Positions 1 to 12,589 of a stretch of 64,000 nucleotides of DNA are shown in pieces. Position 1 is the first letter of the stretch; each line of letters begins with the position of its first letter. Under the pieces are notes generated by a model that was not told where the DNA came from, did no database searches, and saw only the letters and a program-made list of their open reading frames with translations. A program made the translations under genes and the position numbers. Source of the stretch: Eupeodes corollae (Eukaryota; Arthropoda; Insecta; Diptera; Syrphidae); assembly GCF_945859685.1 (NCBI RefSeq), contig NC_079147.1, positions 266,714,572 to 266,778,571 on the forward strand, read 5' to 3'.

Positions 1-189
1 GAAGCGGTTATGCCGGCTTTGCATTAGTAGTTAATTCAAGAGCCTGATCCTTCAGGTTGAAGGGCATATGTACATCAGCGTGACCTCCTGACCATGTAAA
101 GAAAAACCCACGAAAACGATTTAAGGACAACAAACTTTGGATATGAACGTAAGATATAAAACCTCTTAATAAACCAAGTGTTCCCGAAG

Positions 190-2095
190 AATTGACGGAG
201 GCACTAAAAAGTAGATATCACCGTCATCAAGGAAATTTTATGCGATATGCCAGGCAAAAGACTGGTACCGAAAAAACCAACAACTCTTATTTGGATGCGG
301 CTTTGTCATTGGAGCCAGGTTTAGCAACAAATCTTGAGCTATAGGTGCGTCAACGAGCTCTTCATGACCATTCGCATCAAGGCTAATATTGGCAACATTG
401 GCCTATGACGCCCCCACAGAAGAGAAGAATAACAACACCAAGGATATATGTTTTAACAGTTCTTGGACAAAGCATATGAGCTTCTACCTTGTTGTAGCCA
501 AAGTAGCACTTCGGGTTTCCAGACCTAAGGCAAATCAGAAAAGATGATGGGAGAATTTTCAACATCGATCGGCTACAATCGTAAAACATCGTCAAATCCT
601 TCTCCAACCGAGTCACAAGCAACCTCTTTCGAAGTTCTCTGCCGCAAACACAATAAATAGAGAACCAGTGGCAGCATTATTAAGATGCAATCAGAGAAGC
701 CACCTCTGACTCTGAGTTTCAAGCAGCCACCAATATCAGCAGGCAAATACAGCCAAACAACAAACACACAAAGCGGCGCTGCATAGAAGGACGAGAGCTG
801 CTTACGATCACTATGAACAGAAGACAAGAAGTTAAAACCAAATTCTTAGACAGAAAGAGATAGAGTATGAGAAGTGTGTGGTCGAAGATGCTGAGAGGTT
901 TAGAAGCAGGAATGAAATTCGAAGCGAAGGCTGCAAAGACGAAAGTTTAAACATCATAGTGGAACCGCAATCAACGCTGAGGATATGGAAGGAGCATTTC
1001 TACAGACTGTATAACTGCTACGACGAACCCCTGTCAGACAGGATGATCCATTCAATATAGACGACGAAAGCTAACAATCCCTTCCTCCCTTTAAAGCAGC
1101 TCGAGATAATTTGGTTAGGAGCATATCTGTAAGACATTATCGGAAGAAATCATGCCCAATGAATGGGACCTCAGTATTGTTTGCCCGATACTTTTACTCT
1201 ACTTAACATCACCTACAAAATCTTCTCTGCCGTAATATGTGAACGTCTAAAGCCCATCGTCAACAACCTGCTACATCCTTATCAGTGTGGTTTTAAACCA
1301 GGAAAGTCCACAGTCGATACAATATTCACATTACGGCAGATCCTGGAAAAAACCCAAGAACATCAAATCGACACCCACCATCTTTTCATCGATTTTGAGG
1401 CCGTTTATGATATTACTTACAGGGACAAGTTTTGGCATCCCTGCCAGACTCGTCCGTTTGTGTAGGATGACCATGGAGAATTCCATAAATGTTGGAATCA
1501 ATTTAGCTTAACCTTTCGATTTCAAAAAAGGTTTTAGAAAAGTTGATGCGCTGTCACGCGATTTCCTTATCATCGTATTTGAAAGAATAGTGCAGAGCTC
1601 CCACGTCAACGCAAGAGGCACTATTTTTCAAAAGTCTATTATTGGCATGTGGTGATGACAGTGACATATTTGGAAGAACTCAGCGTGAATTCAAGATTTT
1701 GCGTGTATGGAGGCAGAGACGGCAAAAATGGATTTACCGGTTAATGAAGGCAAAACGAAGTACACATGCTGTCATTAAGAAAAGACCTAGAAGACGGATG
1801 TTTCGGTGAAATCGTCACCATCGACAGACTTAACTTTGAGGTAGTTAAGGACTTTGTGTAAAATAGAGAATTAGTCTTGCGAACCACTGTTTTTTTGGGC
1901 TGAGAACCTCATCATCCCCGTTCATGACTGAGTCACGTAGCATGCATTTAAACCAATGCATAGGACAGCGCAGTAGAGGAAGGCCGCGAATCAGGTGGCC
2001 TCACAACTGGAAAGTGATCTAACCCAACTTGGAGTGTACAACTGGAGACATCTAGCTATAACTTAGCAAGATGGTGAAGTTTGTTAGGTGAGGTC
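190..2095 (+). pseudogene. Decayed non-LTR retrotransposon (APE endonuclease + reverse transcriptase)
   Basis: This is a broken LINE-type ORF2. Pieces of an apurinic-like endonuclease can be read near 290-420 (GCGFVIGARF, then APTEEK). A linker follows at 860-1060 (VEDAERFRSRNEIR, EPQSTLRIWKEHF), then the N-terminal half of the reverse transcriptase at 1163-1465 (LLNITYKIFSAVICERLKP, PYQCGFKPGKSTVDTIFTLR, FIDFEAVYD). Degenerate later pieces follow: FNFEVVKDFV-like at about 1840 and the C-terminal basic tail near 1970-2095. Frameshifts, stops and internal deletions are numerous, and the YADD region is disrupted (GDDSDIFGRTQRE, about 1655). It is the same family as the better copy at 16625-17745, sharing the ILEKTQEHQIDTHHLFIDF block. 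The clade is not certain; the endonuclease plus a C-terminal GRPRIRW / DLTQLGARNWR tail suggests the group often mis-annotated as craniofacial development protein 2-like. Confidence 0.8.
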
Positions 2096-4830
2096 CTAGT
2101 TCACACAGTATTGTAGCGCCGCGCCACCTTGTGTAATTAACCTTTGTTTAAAGGGAATTTTGCTATCAAGTGATAATATTTTCACATGAATTTTCGTGAA
2201 ATAGGACTCCAATAATTTTATAAGCACCAATCAAGTGTTGTGCACTGTACTCATGAATACGTCCGTTAATAATCTTAATGTAAGGGAAGAGTTATACGAC
2301 GCATTTTGGTAACCGAAATAGCCAAAGAAGTGAACAAGACCAACATCAACCCTCGATCCAGCCCATCCGTCGCTCGGGTGGCACTAATCAAATATATTTT
2401 TGGCTCATACCTCATCCGCATCCTGACAGTTGATGTGTGTGAAGAAGTTGGAGTTGGAGATGGGTATATTACTACGTCTCGTCAATCGATGATGGATTTG
2501 GGTATTTTTTTTGTTTGTGTTGCTTCTGTTTCGTCCTTTTTTTCCACATACGAGTATCTACGTATTTCGTGGGTGTGAATTGCATTATTTATATCAAGGC
2601 CCCAATTGAACACGTGACTACCATCAGAGTGTTGTATTTTTTCAGGCATCATCATTGAGAGAAAATATCCTGAAGGATCAAACTGAACAAACACCCACAT
2701 TGCACTGGAACTCTGCGCCGATGGCACTGGCACTGGCTTTAGCACTGGCTTTGGCACTCACGCGTAGGGGTTCAAGTAGAAAAGTGTGTGAAAGTTCGTC
2801 CATATCCTTGTTCAGATAATAATGAAAACACAAAAATTGAGAAGAACAAAATGTTTCGATGGATGAGGATGAGGATATAGGATTGAAACGATTGCAATTA
2901 TACGAACGATCGAAAGAAGGAACGAAGAGAGAGGGATGATTCTTTTTTTCGAATTTGGATTCGGTTGATTTGGATTTGGATGATGATGGGTGTCAGATGA
3001 AGGTTTCATCGACGAACGACGCACGGGAATTAAATTGAAGTCGCATCACGTACACAAGTACTATAAAAGGATGTTTGGGGGTAACTTTTATCCCTTTGGG
3101 CGTTGCAATATGCGAAAAACCCCAAAAGTGCGAAAGGAAAATTTTTGGTGTTTGTTTTTACTTTTTTTTTGTTTTCTTCTTCTTTTTCGTTTTTGGTTCC
3201 TTTTTGTTGCGTGTTTTTCATATATTATTATATTCTTTTTTGTGCTCATTTGAGGTATGGCACAGGAAGGCGCATGTGGTGCGTTGAAGTGGGTGAATTC
3301 CGTTCTATCCTGGGACAGGATATTAAGTGCGAAAATTTGAAATAATATTATGATTGCATTTTTCTTTTTACTATTTATGTAAGGGAAGTGTTATTTTTGT
3401 TCTTAAAAAGGGGAATGTACATAAATTCACGGTATGGTCTTTAAGACTCGCATAACTTTTTGAGATGATTCTCGGTTGTATATCAACCTGTATACATTGA
3501 TTATAATCGAATTTTATGTTTTAGGGTGTTGATAATAATTCTTTGCTTTAATTTGGTTCTGAATGTCTTATAGTTCGTACCACAAAGGGGTTTTTAATGG
3601 AAATATTGAGAAAACAAATATAACTACGTTAATAGATATATGCATATGTCATAACAGGAGTTTCAAGCTGAAGACCTGATTCTTTCATATGCTGTTGCGT
3701 CATTTAATTTAGAGTAAAATGTGCAAAAAACCTCCTATCACCTACTATCTTTCTAAAAGTCTGACTTTTTGAATTGTAAAAAATTACTTAGAGTCTTATT
3801 TTCTTTTAGATTTTCATGGTACCTACTAAGTAATTGTTTTATAATCTTATTTATGATTGAGAACATTGCAAACATTTTTCACAAAATCCAGGTCAATAAA
3901 ACAAAACTCTTTTTGAAGAAAACTATTTTTAATATACCCCACATTGAAACCCGCTTTCTTATATAAATGACATATCATCAGACAGACAGAAGCAAACTTT
4001 CCCATTTTTCTTTTCACATAAACTCGTATAGCACCACATCAAACACTAAGTTGCGACAATCTTATATTTGCAGATGGTTGTATAGTTGAGTCGTTTGGTA
4101 GTAATTCAAGAAAACTGATGCAAAAACTAGGTCACTTTCGTATGTACCCAACCCGTATAAATGTCTTCTCGAAGTTCCCATCTTACACCCATATTAAATT
4201 TATATCAACAACTTGTGAATTCTGTCATATTCATTAAGTCCTATAAATCATTTTTTCAAAAGCCATCAAATGCGTCATCTTCAAAGCTATATCGTCGATG
4301 ATGTCAAACAAAACTATATATGTGAACAGTATACATGAAATGAAATGTCATTCTAGGGTAAGCTAATAGAAAATGTGCAAAAATAATGAAAAAAGAGCAG
4401 AATTTTCAAACTCAAACCGGTAGGGATTTAAGGAGCTGAGGTCAGTGAAAAAATTATAGGAACTGAAAAACTATTCGAACTGCATATTTGAAATTAAGAT
4501 TTTGTTTCTATATTTAAGAAAAAGAAAAACAATTCTAATTCTTAAATTTAAAAATTTGCAGGCCACGGGAATAACAAACTTAACTCAGACAGACGAAGAA
4601 AAAACGAAAAAACGAATTTTTAGGCCTTTGCCTGAACTTACTGACATATAGGAACTATATCGCGTCCGCCATTTTATAGTAAGCGACATTTTCAATACAA
4701 AAGACAACCTAATTGTCATGTAATTTCCATTACTGACTATGAGTACATGTTGTTTCAAAGACCAGCAAAAAGCTTTTGATTTGTCGTTTACGATAAAATT
4801 TATTTTATAACTTACGATTAACATTTGACA
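2096..4830. other. Anonymous AT-rich DNA, no gene seen
   Basis: I see no coding region here. A short degenerate hexamer tract (GGCACT/GGCTTT units) lies at about 2717-2760, and a poly-pyrimidine, T-rich tract at about 3155-3245. The 2580-3060 part is less AT-biased than its surroundings. The ORFs across it have low-complexity composition and no recognisable domain. Confidence 0.5.
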
Positions 4831-4834
4831 TTAC

Positions 4835-5105
4835 GATGTAAAGCTGTCAAAAAAGTGGGTCCTCCAATTCCGTCCGTCTTTCTGTCTGTCTGCCTATCTT
4901 CGACCCTATAGCTCAAAGCACTGAGTAGATTGATTTCAAATTTTAAGGTGTTGAATCGATCCGCATAAGGTGCTATTTTTTTTATTTTTCTTAAGGTTAA
5001 GAAATCAGGAATTCGAATTTTCTCAAAAAAAAAAACCGATAGATTTTGTTTGGCTTCTTTTAATATAAAACCAATATTTTCTATTGCTCCGGAAGGGTTG
5101 CCCTA
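4835..5105 (+). repeat. Repeat B, copy 1
   Basis: The hallmarks are AAAAAAGTGGGTCC, then a CTGTCTGTCTGCC-like tract, 'ctatagctcaaagc', and a later 'ttggcttcttttaat' followed by 'gaagggttgccc'. The same ordered blocks occur at 18030-18250 and 55920-56340. No coding capacity is visible. It lies upstream of a repeat A copy in the same orientation, as copy 3 does. Confidence 0.6.
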
Positions 5106-5582
5106 ATAGAACAGTTACTTTGTTTTAATATTTTCTCAAGAACTCGTCGACATTTCAAAAATTTCTTCATAAGCTCTTAGTGTCTTAATAATATTTGATG
5201 ATCAAAAACATCAATGTTGTTATTTTTCATTTTTAAAAAAACATTTTTCTTTTGAAATTCGATTCTTAAAAATGGGTCATCATTTTTTTATGAAATTGAA
5301 ATGAAAATGTATATTAAATAAGATCTGAAAAGTGAAATATCAAAAGTATTTTTATACTAAAATTGAAAAATGCGATTTTCAAATAAAAATTTTGAAAAAA
5401 TATGGTTTTTGTGAGAAATCAAATGGCGTTTAGATTTTTGAAAACTCACTTCAAAGAGTAATCTTTCAGAGATGATGCAATAAAATATGTTTTGTTTAGG
5501 AAATGATTATGGTCTGAGTATTGAATTTATTTATAAAATTAAAATCTTCAAAAAGTTGTTTAAAAGTTAATTAATTAATTAT
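5106..5582. other. AT-rich spacer between repeat B and repeat A
   Basis: Poly-A and poly-T rich sequence without a gene. It may be diverged repeat A/B material, but I could not align it with confidence. Confidence 0.35.
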
Positions 5583-8560
5583 TAACTTTTCATTATTATT
5601 ATAATGGTTCCGATTTGTCGAATTGAAAATTTTGACATTTCTCGACGTTTCAAGGTCCCTAGAGTCGATAGCTAAACAACCAATAGAGATATTGACTCCA
5701 AATAAATTATGTTATACACATAATAATGCAGAAATATGCAGAAATTGCTCTCAAGAAAGTTGCATGGGCGGTTTTTTTTACCATAGCAGTCTAAAATATC
5801 TCACAAACCAGTGACGCTAGAGACTTGAATTAAATTCTATATTATGTAGTGTATCGTGATACCAAACAAGTATTTTTTTTTAATCCAGTTAAAAGTTTTT
5901 TTTTTATAATTCAAAAAAACTGAAGAAAATAATGTTGTCACCTCGAAAATTTTACGGATACGAAATGATTTTATCTCCAAAACAATATTGCGCCACGAAA
6001 AATAACGTTTTTAACATCTGGTAAAATTTTGATAACAATCGAATTGACAGTTTTTTTTATAAAAAATAAAAACCTAAAGAAAAAACATCCATCAAAGTTG
6101 GTAAAAATTCATTTTCGACTCAAGTATCTTTTGAAAACTTTTAACTACCTTTATCTATTAAAAAAAAATTGTTGTTAATATTCAGTGAAATTTTGAGAAA
6201 AATCGAATTTTTTACAAAAAATAAAAACTTAAAAGAAAATTTAAAAAAAGTTGCAAAATTTAATTTACGACTCAAAAAGCTTTTCAAAACCTTAAGATTA
6301 TGGCTTTTAGTTATTTTAAACTTACAACTAATATTATTTTCAACATTTGGAAAAGTGTTGAGAGAAATCGAAGTGACAGTTTTCTTAATAAAATAAAAAC
6401 TTAAACAAAAAAATGGTAAAAATTGATTTTCGACTCAAATAAATATTCTGGCTTAGATGGTATCCCCGCTATTATTCTGAAGAGGTGTTCTTCCTCGATA
6501 GCAGAACCACTGCGTAAGCTTTTCCATCTATCCTATTCTTCTGGGCTCATTCCGAGTAGTTAGAAAACTGCATTTGTTCAGCCAATCCCCAAAAATGGCG
6601 AATCTTCTTCTCCTACAAATTACCGACCGATAGCACTAACGTCCCTTCTTTCTAAAAAATATCTTGAGGAACCGAAGCTTCTCAATGACCGGCAATACGG
6701 CTTTCGTAGCAATAGGTCCACTGGTAATCTCATGGTTCACCTCACCGAACAGTGGAACAGATCTTTACATCGTTTTGGAGAAAGAAAGATTATTGCACTT
6801 GATATTTCAAAGGTATTTGATAAAGTCTGGCATCTTGCTCTCTTATCGAAAATGCGTGCTTTCGGTATCGACGAATCTCTTCTTCGTTGGATTAGAAATT
6901 TTCTTTCGAACCGTTCAATACAAGATGTTTTGGACGGACTCAAGTCTGAAACTCATAAAATAAAGGCTGGTGTGCCCCAGGGCTCCGTTTTGTCTCCGAC
7001 CCTCTTCCTCATTTTTATAAATGATCTCCTGTCTGCTACTTCTAATCCAATACATTGTTTCGCTGACGATAGCACTCTTAGCATTTCATATTCATTTCCA
7101 GACTCACAACCCTCCTCCTCGGATGTGGAACTGCAACGGAAAAATATGATTAGCTCATTAAATTCCGATCTACACAGCATTGTACAATGGGGAATAAAAA
7201 ATCGTGTGGAATTTAATGCTTCGAAAACGCAATGCTGTCTTGAATCGTTAAAGCGATATAAACCCTGTTTGCCACTATCTATGAGTGGCACTTGCATCAA
7301 CGAAACGGAAAATTTTGACATCCTCGGAATGTCCATCAGCAACCACCTTTTATGGAGCGATCACATACGTGATGTTGCAAGAAATTTTTCGCTCCGTCTG
7401 ATACAATCTATAAAACCTACATATATACGAAACTTGAATATAACTCTCATCTCTGGGATGGTGCTCCAGTAACTTATTTAAGCCTCTTGGACAGTATTCA
7501 AAAATGAGCTTTCAAAATGATTGTTGACATTAACATCATCAACTCGTTTACATCACTCGAACATCGATGGAAGGTTTCTTGCCTCACACTTTTTACAGTT
7601 ATTTTAACAGACTATGCTCTAGTGAAATAGCCAGTTGCATTCCTCCCTTTAAACAATTTAACCGTAATACCCGCGCTAGGAATGCCCATCAGTTTACCCT
7701 TAAGCCCAACTTCGGCCGTACTATGAAGTACAGAGATTCTTTTTGTAGCCGTACTACGCGAATGTGGAATGCCTTGCCACGCCCTATCTTTCCCTGTCAT
7801 TGCAATGTTCAGAAATTTACAACCAATGTACACCGACACCTCCTATCTAACCCTTCACTCTTTTCTAATGTTCACACTGTGTCTTTGGCTTATTAAAGGT
7901 ATAAAAAACCCTTTTAGTGTTTGGTAATTATAAAAAAAAATATGTATATCTTTTCAAAACTTTGAGATATTCGCTTTAAACTACTTGTATATTTAAAAAA
8001 ATATTATTGTCAACACTCAGTAAAATGTTGAGAAAAATCTATTTTTTACAAAAAATAAAATTGTAACAAAAAACCAATACTAAATCTTATTAAAAATTTA
8101 CTTACGGCAAAAAAAACTACTAAAAATTAAAAATATTATCTTCAAACTCTTTTATTTCACAGAAAATATTGTTTTCGATATTCAATAGTTTTTTTTTTTA
8201 ATAAAAATCCAATAGTCCGTTTTTTTCATAAAAAATAAAATCTGCAATAAGTAGTACTGAAATTTGGTAAAAATTGATTTTCGGCTCTTGATATCTCTCA
8301 AATTAATTTCATTTATCCAATTTGTATAAAATTATTAAATGCTGCTAAAATTGGTAACAAATTTTTTTCTACTATAAATCTATTTTACAAACCTAGATTT
8401 TCAAACTAAACTATTTCTTTATATGAAAAATAAGGTGGGTAATTTTAAAATTAGAGAATTTGACCAACAACTTTTTTGGCCCAACACGAAAGCCTACCAA
8501 CTTTTAAGCAAGACAGACGGGATGGGAAGTTATCAGTGTGGGTCGCACCCCAGCTTTTTT
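5583..8560 (+). repeat. Repeat A, copy 1, split by a LINE insertion
   Basis: The left end at 5583 reads TAACTTTTCATTATTATTAT, then CCGATTTGTCGAATTGAAAA and CATTTCTCGACGTTTCAAGG. The right end near 8515-8560 has GACGGGATGGGAAGTTATCA, then GTGTGGGTCGCACCCCAG and a T-run. The body consists of imperfect tandem units of about 165-180 bp ('ggcttcaaactaat...atattgttttcaacattcagtaaaattttgag'). A CR1-like retrotransposon (6440-7935) interrupts the body: unit sequence stops at 'cgactcaaata' and resumes at 'atcttttcaaaactttgagatattcg'. Confidence 0.75.
6440..7935 (+). pseudogene. 5'-truncated CR1/jockey-group reverse transcriptase, inserted in repeat A
   Basis: The reverse transcriptase reads from its palm region: GLDGIPAIILKRC at the left edge, PTNYRPIALTSL, RQYGFRSNRSTGNLMVHL, the catalytic A-motif ALDISKVFDKVWH, GVPQGSVLSPTLF, and the catalytic C-motif CFADDSTL (about 7057-7080). 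The longest open stretch is 6732-7472. It then loses frame, and a second open stretch at 7567-7896 carries the C-terminal end (RLCSSEIASCIPPFKQFNRN, FGRTMKYRDSF, RTTRMWNALP). The FADD motif suggests the CR1 group, but a jockey-group assignment cannot be excluded by eye. 5' truncation and a short A-rich 3' tail (about 7926-7940) fit target-primed insertion. Stops and frameshifts make it non-functional. A second, more decayed 3' end of the same family lies at 48330-48720 on the minus strand. Confidence 0.85.
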
Positions 8561-8619
8561 TTGAGTACTTTAATTAATTGATTAAGAGGGTAATGATGGG
8601 TGCTTAGTTCGATCAAATT

Positions 8620-9185
8620 GTATTTAGTAATCCTTGGAGTCGTATGCTCGATCGGCTAAAAATGCGATACAGTTCCATTTATTATTGCTGCAGCAAAACA
8701 AAAATGTAATTATACAAATAAATCTTTGTGGCAATAATTCCACTAAACAAAGGAAGAGAACGAAGAAAAAACGAAAAAACCTTCTCTGAATCGCCTTAAT
8801 TCTCATTTCATGTAGGTATAGAATAATATGGTGCCCAGATCACACTACACAGATATATTCCAGAATTGGACCCACAAATGAAACAAAAAGTAACTTGAGA
8901 ACAAAAGGATCACTGAGATTGCGATACAATCTCTTAATTACGCCAAGGACTCTATTTGCTTTTTTAACAAAGCTAATATGCTCAGATAATGAAAGTTTTG
9001 AGCCTTAAAATTCAAAACAAATGTTACTTTCTTGCGTTTAAGACTCATCGTTTTACATTTGTCAACATTTGAAACGAGACAATTTGTATTGCACCACTCC
9101 CTAAATAATATTAAGTCTTCTTGTATAAGTAGGCACTCAGATGCATTGTTAATAATTTTGAAAAGCTCATGAGCATAATAGAGAC
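8620..9185 (-). pseudogene. Jockey-like reverse transcriptase C-terminal fragment
   Basis: Read on the minus strand, this gives the post-catalytic part of a jockey-type reverse transcriptase. The order is ELFKIINNASECLLIQEDL, LFREWCNTNCLVSNVDKCKT, a short frame slip, then LSEHISFVKKANRVLGVIKR, LYRNLSDPFVLKLLF, SFVGPILEYICVV, and EMRIKAIQRRFFRF. These are the usual 'thumb' blocks after the FADD motif. The FADD itself is not preserved and frameshifts are present. No other part of the element is visible nearby. Confidence 0.7.
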
Positions 9186-10660
9186 GGAGGAATTTTTATG
9201 ATCGAAATCAAGTCATTTATAAATAAATAAATAAGATTGGAAATATATGGCTACCTTAAAAAACTAAAAAAAAAATGAATGACAAATATTTGTTATCTAG
9301 AATATCTTATGTAGAAAAAGTAAAACTACCATCACAATGATTTTATAAAACGAAGAATGAAGTTCTTGACTTTTTGTACAATTCAATCGACAATTCTTAT
9401 ACAAAAGTACTATTATAAGTATATTATTGAAATACTTTCACAATTAAGTACAAATTGATTTTTAAATTGAATATTTTGATAACAAATAATTATTATTGGC
9501 GTAGTTTTAAAGTTCAAAATTTAATATATGCCTTACACTTTCTATAGTTAGTCTAAGTTTTTCTTGCCGTTTGTAAAAATACCAAAGCCGCTTTTAATTT
9601 TTGGTAAAACATTAGTCTGCAGTATACAAACACTTGCCGTTTATGTAGTTTTTAAGTTATGATATTAAAAAAATTGATAATCTTACTAAAAAAGCTTAAA
9701 ATTCAAATATCGACTGCATATTTTTAATATTTTTTTTTTAAATGACAAATTTACTAAAGAAAAATGTAATTTTAAATAATTACGGGATTATAAGCGATTT
9801 TTTATTTCATGTACTACAAAGAAAATGGTACGTTTTAGTAATAGTATCTAAAATATTTATAGTTCATTACAAATGTACGTTTACCGGTATCTACTAGGAT
9901 GCAACCATAATAAATATCAATTTACTACATGGAAACAATTTTCAATCGGAATTTGCATTTCTTAGCAAAAGGTGTAACCGAATCCACCCTCAAAACGGTT
10001 TGCAATGCAAAGAACATCTTAGTTTCTAGAAAGGTATACTACTCTCTACACCTAACTGTAATGGACTTGAAACCCCATGAAGATTTATGAACTTATGTTC
10101 TCTTCTGGGTTGCTATATTAGACTAACATATATAAAATCTTATGTATACAGAAGTCCATAGTCCACATTTCCATCTGGATTTAAGTTGTGCATACGACAA
10201 CATATCTTTATCCCATCCTAATCCATAGATAAGATAGGGATAGTGGTTTAGTTAGGATAGATACCTTTATCTATAATAATTCTATTTTCAGAACTTGTCA
10301 TCAATAATATTGTCGATAAATAAAAATGTAAAATTGATAGGAAAACATAAAGGAAATAATGTTATTTCTTGAAAAAAAAAAAGAACTTTAAATCGAAAAA
10401 AAAAGGATTTGAAGAACTTGTCTGAAAGACGTTTTTAGTTGCTTATGTTGACCCAAGTCAGTATCCTTGTGCGTAAAATATATTTGATTCGGGATGAAAA
10501 TAATTCTTTGTTCCTAAAAATATTGAAGCTCACATAAATGTTCTTATCAAATTTAAACAAATTCTTCAAAACATCATAGAATTTAAAAATTAAACTTATT
10601 TAATCCTGCGAACAAATCTTTCATTGTATTTTTTGTTTATTTAAATCCTTGTTTTGAACA
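9186..10660. other. AT-rich DNA, nothing recognised
   Basis: No reading frame, RNA gene or repeat unit that I can name. The composition is uniformly AT-rich with short A and T runs. Confidence 0.5.
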
Positions 10661-10664
10661 TCCA

Positions 10665-10712
10665 ATAGAAAGTTATTGTAATCGTTCCGATTTGTCGAAT
10701 TAAAATTAATAA
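10665..10712 (+). repeat. Repeat A left-end stub
   Basis: AGTTATTGTAATCGTTCCGA followed by TTTGTCGAATTAAAA is a solo left end of repeat A in plus orientation, lying directly against the right end of the inverted copy that follows. Confidence 0.55.
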
Positions 10713-11771
10713 AAGATTTTAAGACAGATGACCCACGCTGATAACTTCCCATTCCGTCTGTCGATTTGTCTTGCTTAAAAGATTGTAGCAGGCTTTCGTG
10801 TTGGGTTAAAAAAGTTACCAACAATATTTGCGTATGATGAAATAGTTAGATTTCAATAACTATTTTTGTTTACGGGATTTTTAGTCGTTAACCAATTTTT
10901 ACCAATCTTAGTAGCATTTACGTACTATTTTTTGTAGATTTTTTTTTTTATAAAAAAACTGACTGTTGTATGTTTATAAGAAATTTACTGAATGTCGAAA
11001 ACAATAATTTCTGTGAGACTCAATTAGTTTGAAGCCAATATTTTTAATTTTTGAAAAGATATTTAAGTTCAAAGTAAATTTTTACCAAGTTTTAATATTG
11101 TTTTTTTTTTAGTTTTTATTATTTGTAAAAAAATTGTCTATTCGATTTTACGCAAAATTTATATTATTGAATATTAAAAACAATATTTTTTATAAAATAA
11201 AATCAATTTGAAGCCAATATCTCAAAGTTTTGAAAAGATATTTGAGTCGAAAATCAATTTTTACCAAGTTTTATTATTTTTTTTGTTTAGGTTTTTGTTT
11301 TTTGTAAAAAAAATTTTCAATTGTATTTTTCCAAAATTTTAACATTTGTCAAAAATGATATTCTTCGTTGCGTTAATTGATTTTTTTTCAATAATATACT
11401 AGCTATCTCTTTACAACATACAAACAAATTTAATTCAAGTCGGCAGAGTTATTGGTTCTTGAAATACATATTTTGGGTTAACCAAATTGTTCATTTTTTT
11501 GTTTTAATTTCTATGGAAAGAAAACCGCCCACTTTTTGAGAGTCCTTTCTGCATTGTTATCTGTATACAAAAATGTATTTGAAGTCGATATCTCCACTGG
11601 TTCTTGAAATATGCGGACGAAGAAAAAAGTTTTTCGAACGTACGTGTACACGCACGCACAGAAATGTCTCTAAAAATTTTTGATTTAGACTCTAGGGACC
11701 TTGAAACGGCGAGAAATATCAAAATTTTCAATTCGACAAATCGGACCCATTACAATAACTTCCTATGGAAG
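10713..11771 (-). repeat. Repeat A, copy 2 (inverted)
   Basis: On the plus strand it begins with the reverse complement of the family right end (GATAACTTCCCATTCCGTCT, about 10739) and ends with that of the left end (GACAAATCGGACCCATTACA, then ATAACTTCCTATGGAAG, to 11771). The body shows two tandem units; 'gaagccaatat' recurs at about 11031 and 11210. No ORF belongs to it. Confidence 0.75.
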
Positions 11772-12385
11772 CTCTTCGATCTTGACGAAAAGAAAGAAAC
11801 CACCTCTGAAGTCTTCTGTTCTTTCAACGATAAAAGTGTAAATTGACACGTCAATTGTTTTTATTTTCACAACTTCAATTATTGTCGTGTTTCACTATGT
11901 AGACGTCCTTTGCTTCGAAATGCGCGTTTAATGATAGTTTCTGCTTTAAGCGTTTTTTTAAGCTTCAAGCTTCCCCTAATGTGTTCTGGCCGTAACGCTG
12001 TCCTCCAAGTGGTCAATGTTATCAATCTTATCGGCGTATACTTTTAACTTCCCATATTTAAACAGAAAATATGTAGTTTAACGGCGCTTAGTCGCATGAC
12101 CTTGGATGCCAATTCTAGATTCCGTAACGTGAAGCTTTGCGGCTCCCAAATATTTCTTTCTTATATGTTATGCTGTTATTAAAGAAGTACTGACAAATTA
12201 TTCCACAAAATTCAAAAAATTAGGATCAATGGCAATCTTGTTTTGGGAACAAATTGTAAGCATTATTCTGGCACCAGTCTATTTATGTGGAAATTGCAAA
12301 CCAAACTTAAAATAAATCACTTGACCGCTGACAAAATAGCCACTAGTTAAAATAGTGTTGCCAATTTAAAGTTCTATAGATAAAT
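11772..12385. other. Unassigned sequence
   Basis: Less AT-rich than the flanks. A short perfect hairpin, ATTGAC-AC-GTCAAT, lies near 11841-11854. Frame fragments read across 11930-12330 but match no family I can name. Confidence 0.35.
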
Positions 12386-12520
12386 TAATAAATTAGGTGG
12401 AGCAACAGTCCGTAGAGAACCAGGGGCTAGTGACTTACAACTCTCAACCATTCCTGTGTGCGAGCAATTGCAGGGATGGAGAGAACCTACAGTTTATATG
12501 CCGAATCTGAAAATAGAGCT
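12386..12520 (-). repeat. SINE-like repeat, copy 1 (truncated)
   Basis: The sequence TTAGGTGGAGCAACAGTCC, then 'agggatggagagaacctacagtttatatgccga', is shared with 45201-45357. A short (AATAAATTA)-type tract precedes it, which would be the 3' tail if the element lies on the minus strand. I recall this GTGGCGCAACAGTCC repeat from other fly genomes as a tRNA-related SINE. No intact tRNA-like A/B boxes survive here. Confidence 0.5.
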
Positions 12521-12589
12521 ACAGGGACAGCAAAAGACGTGATATTTCTTGCCACTCTTTCAAAATTTCTCTTCAGTAAGGTTTGCCAT

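Noticed and set aside
3155..3250. Phe-rich ORFs around 3000-3345
   Set aside because: They arise from a T-rich tract; no start context, domain or conservation signal is visible.
11930..12340. Possible membrane-protein-like reading across this unassigned block
   Set aside because: Hydrophobic stretches appear in more than one frame with stops between them; I could not match any family.
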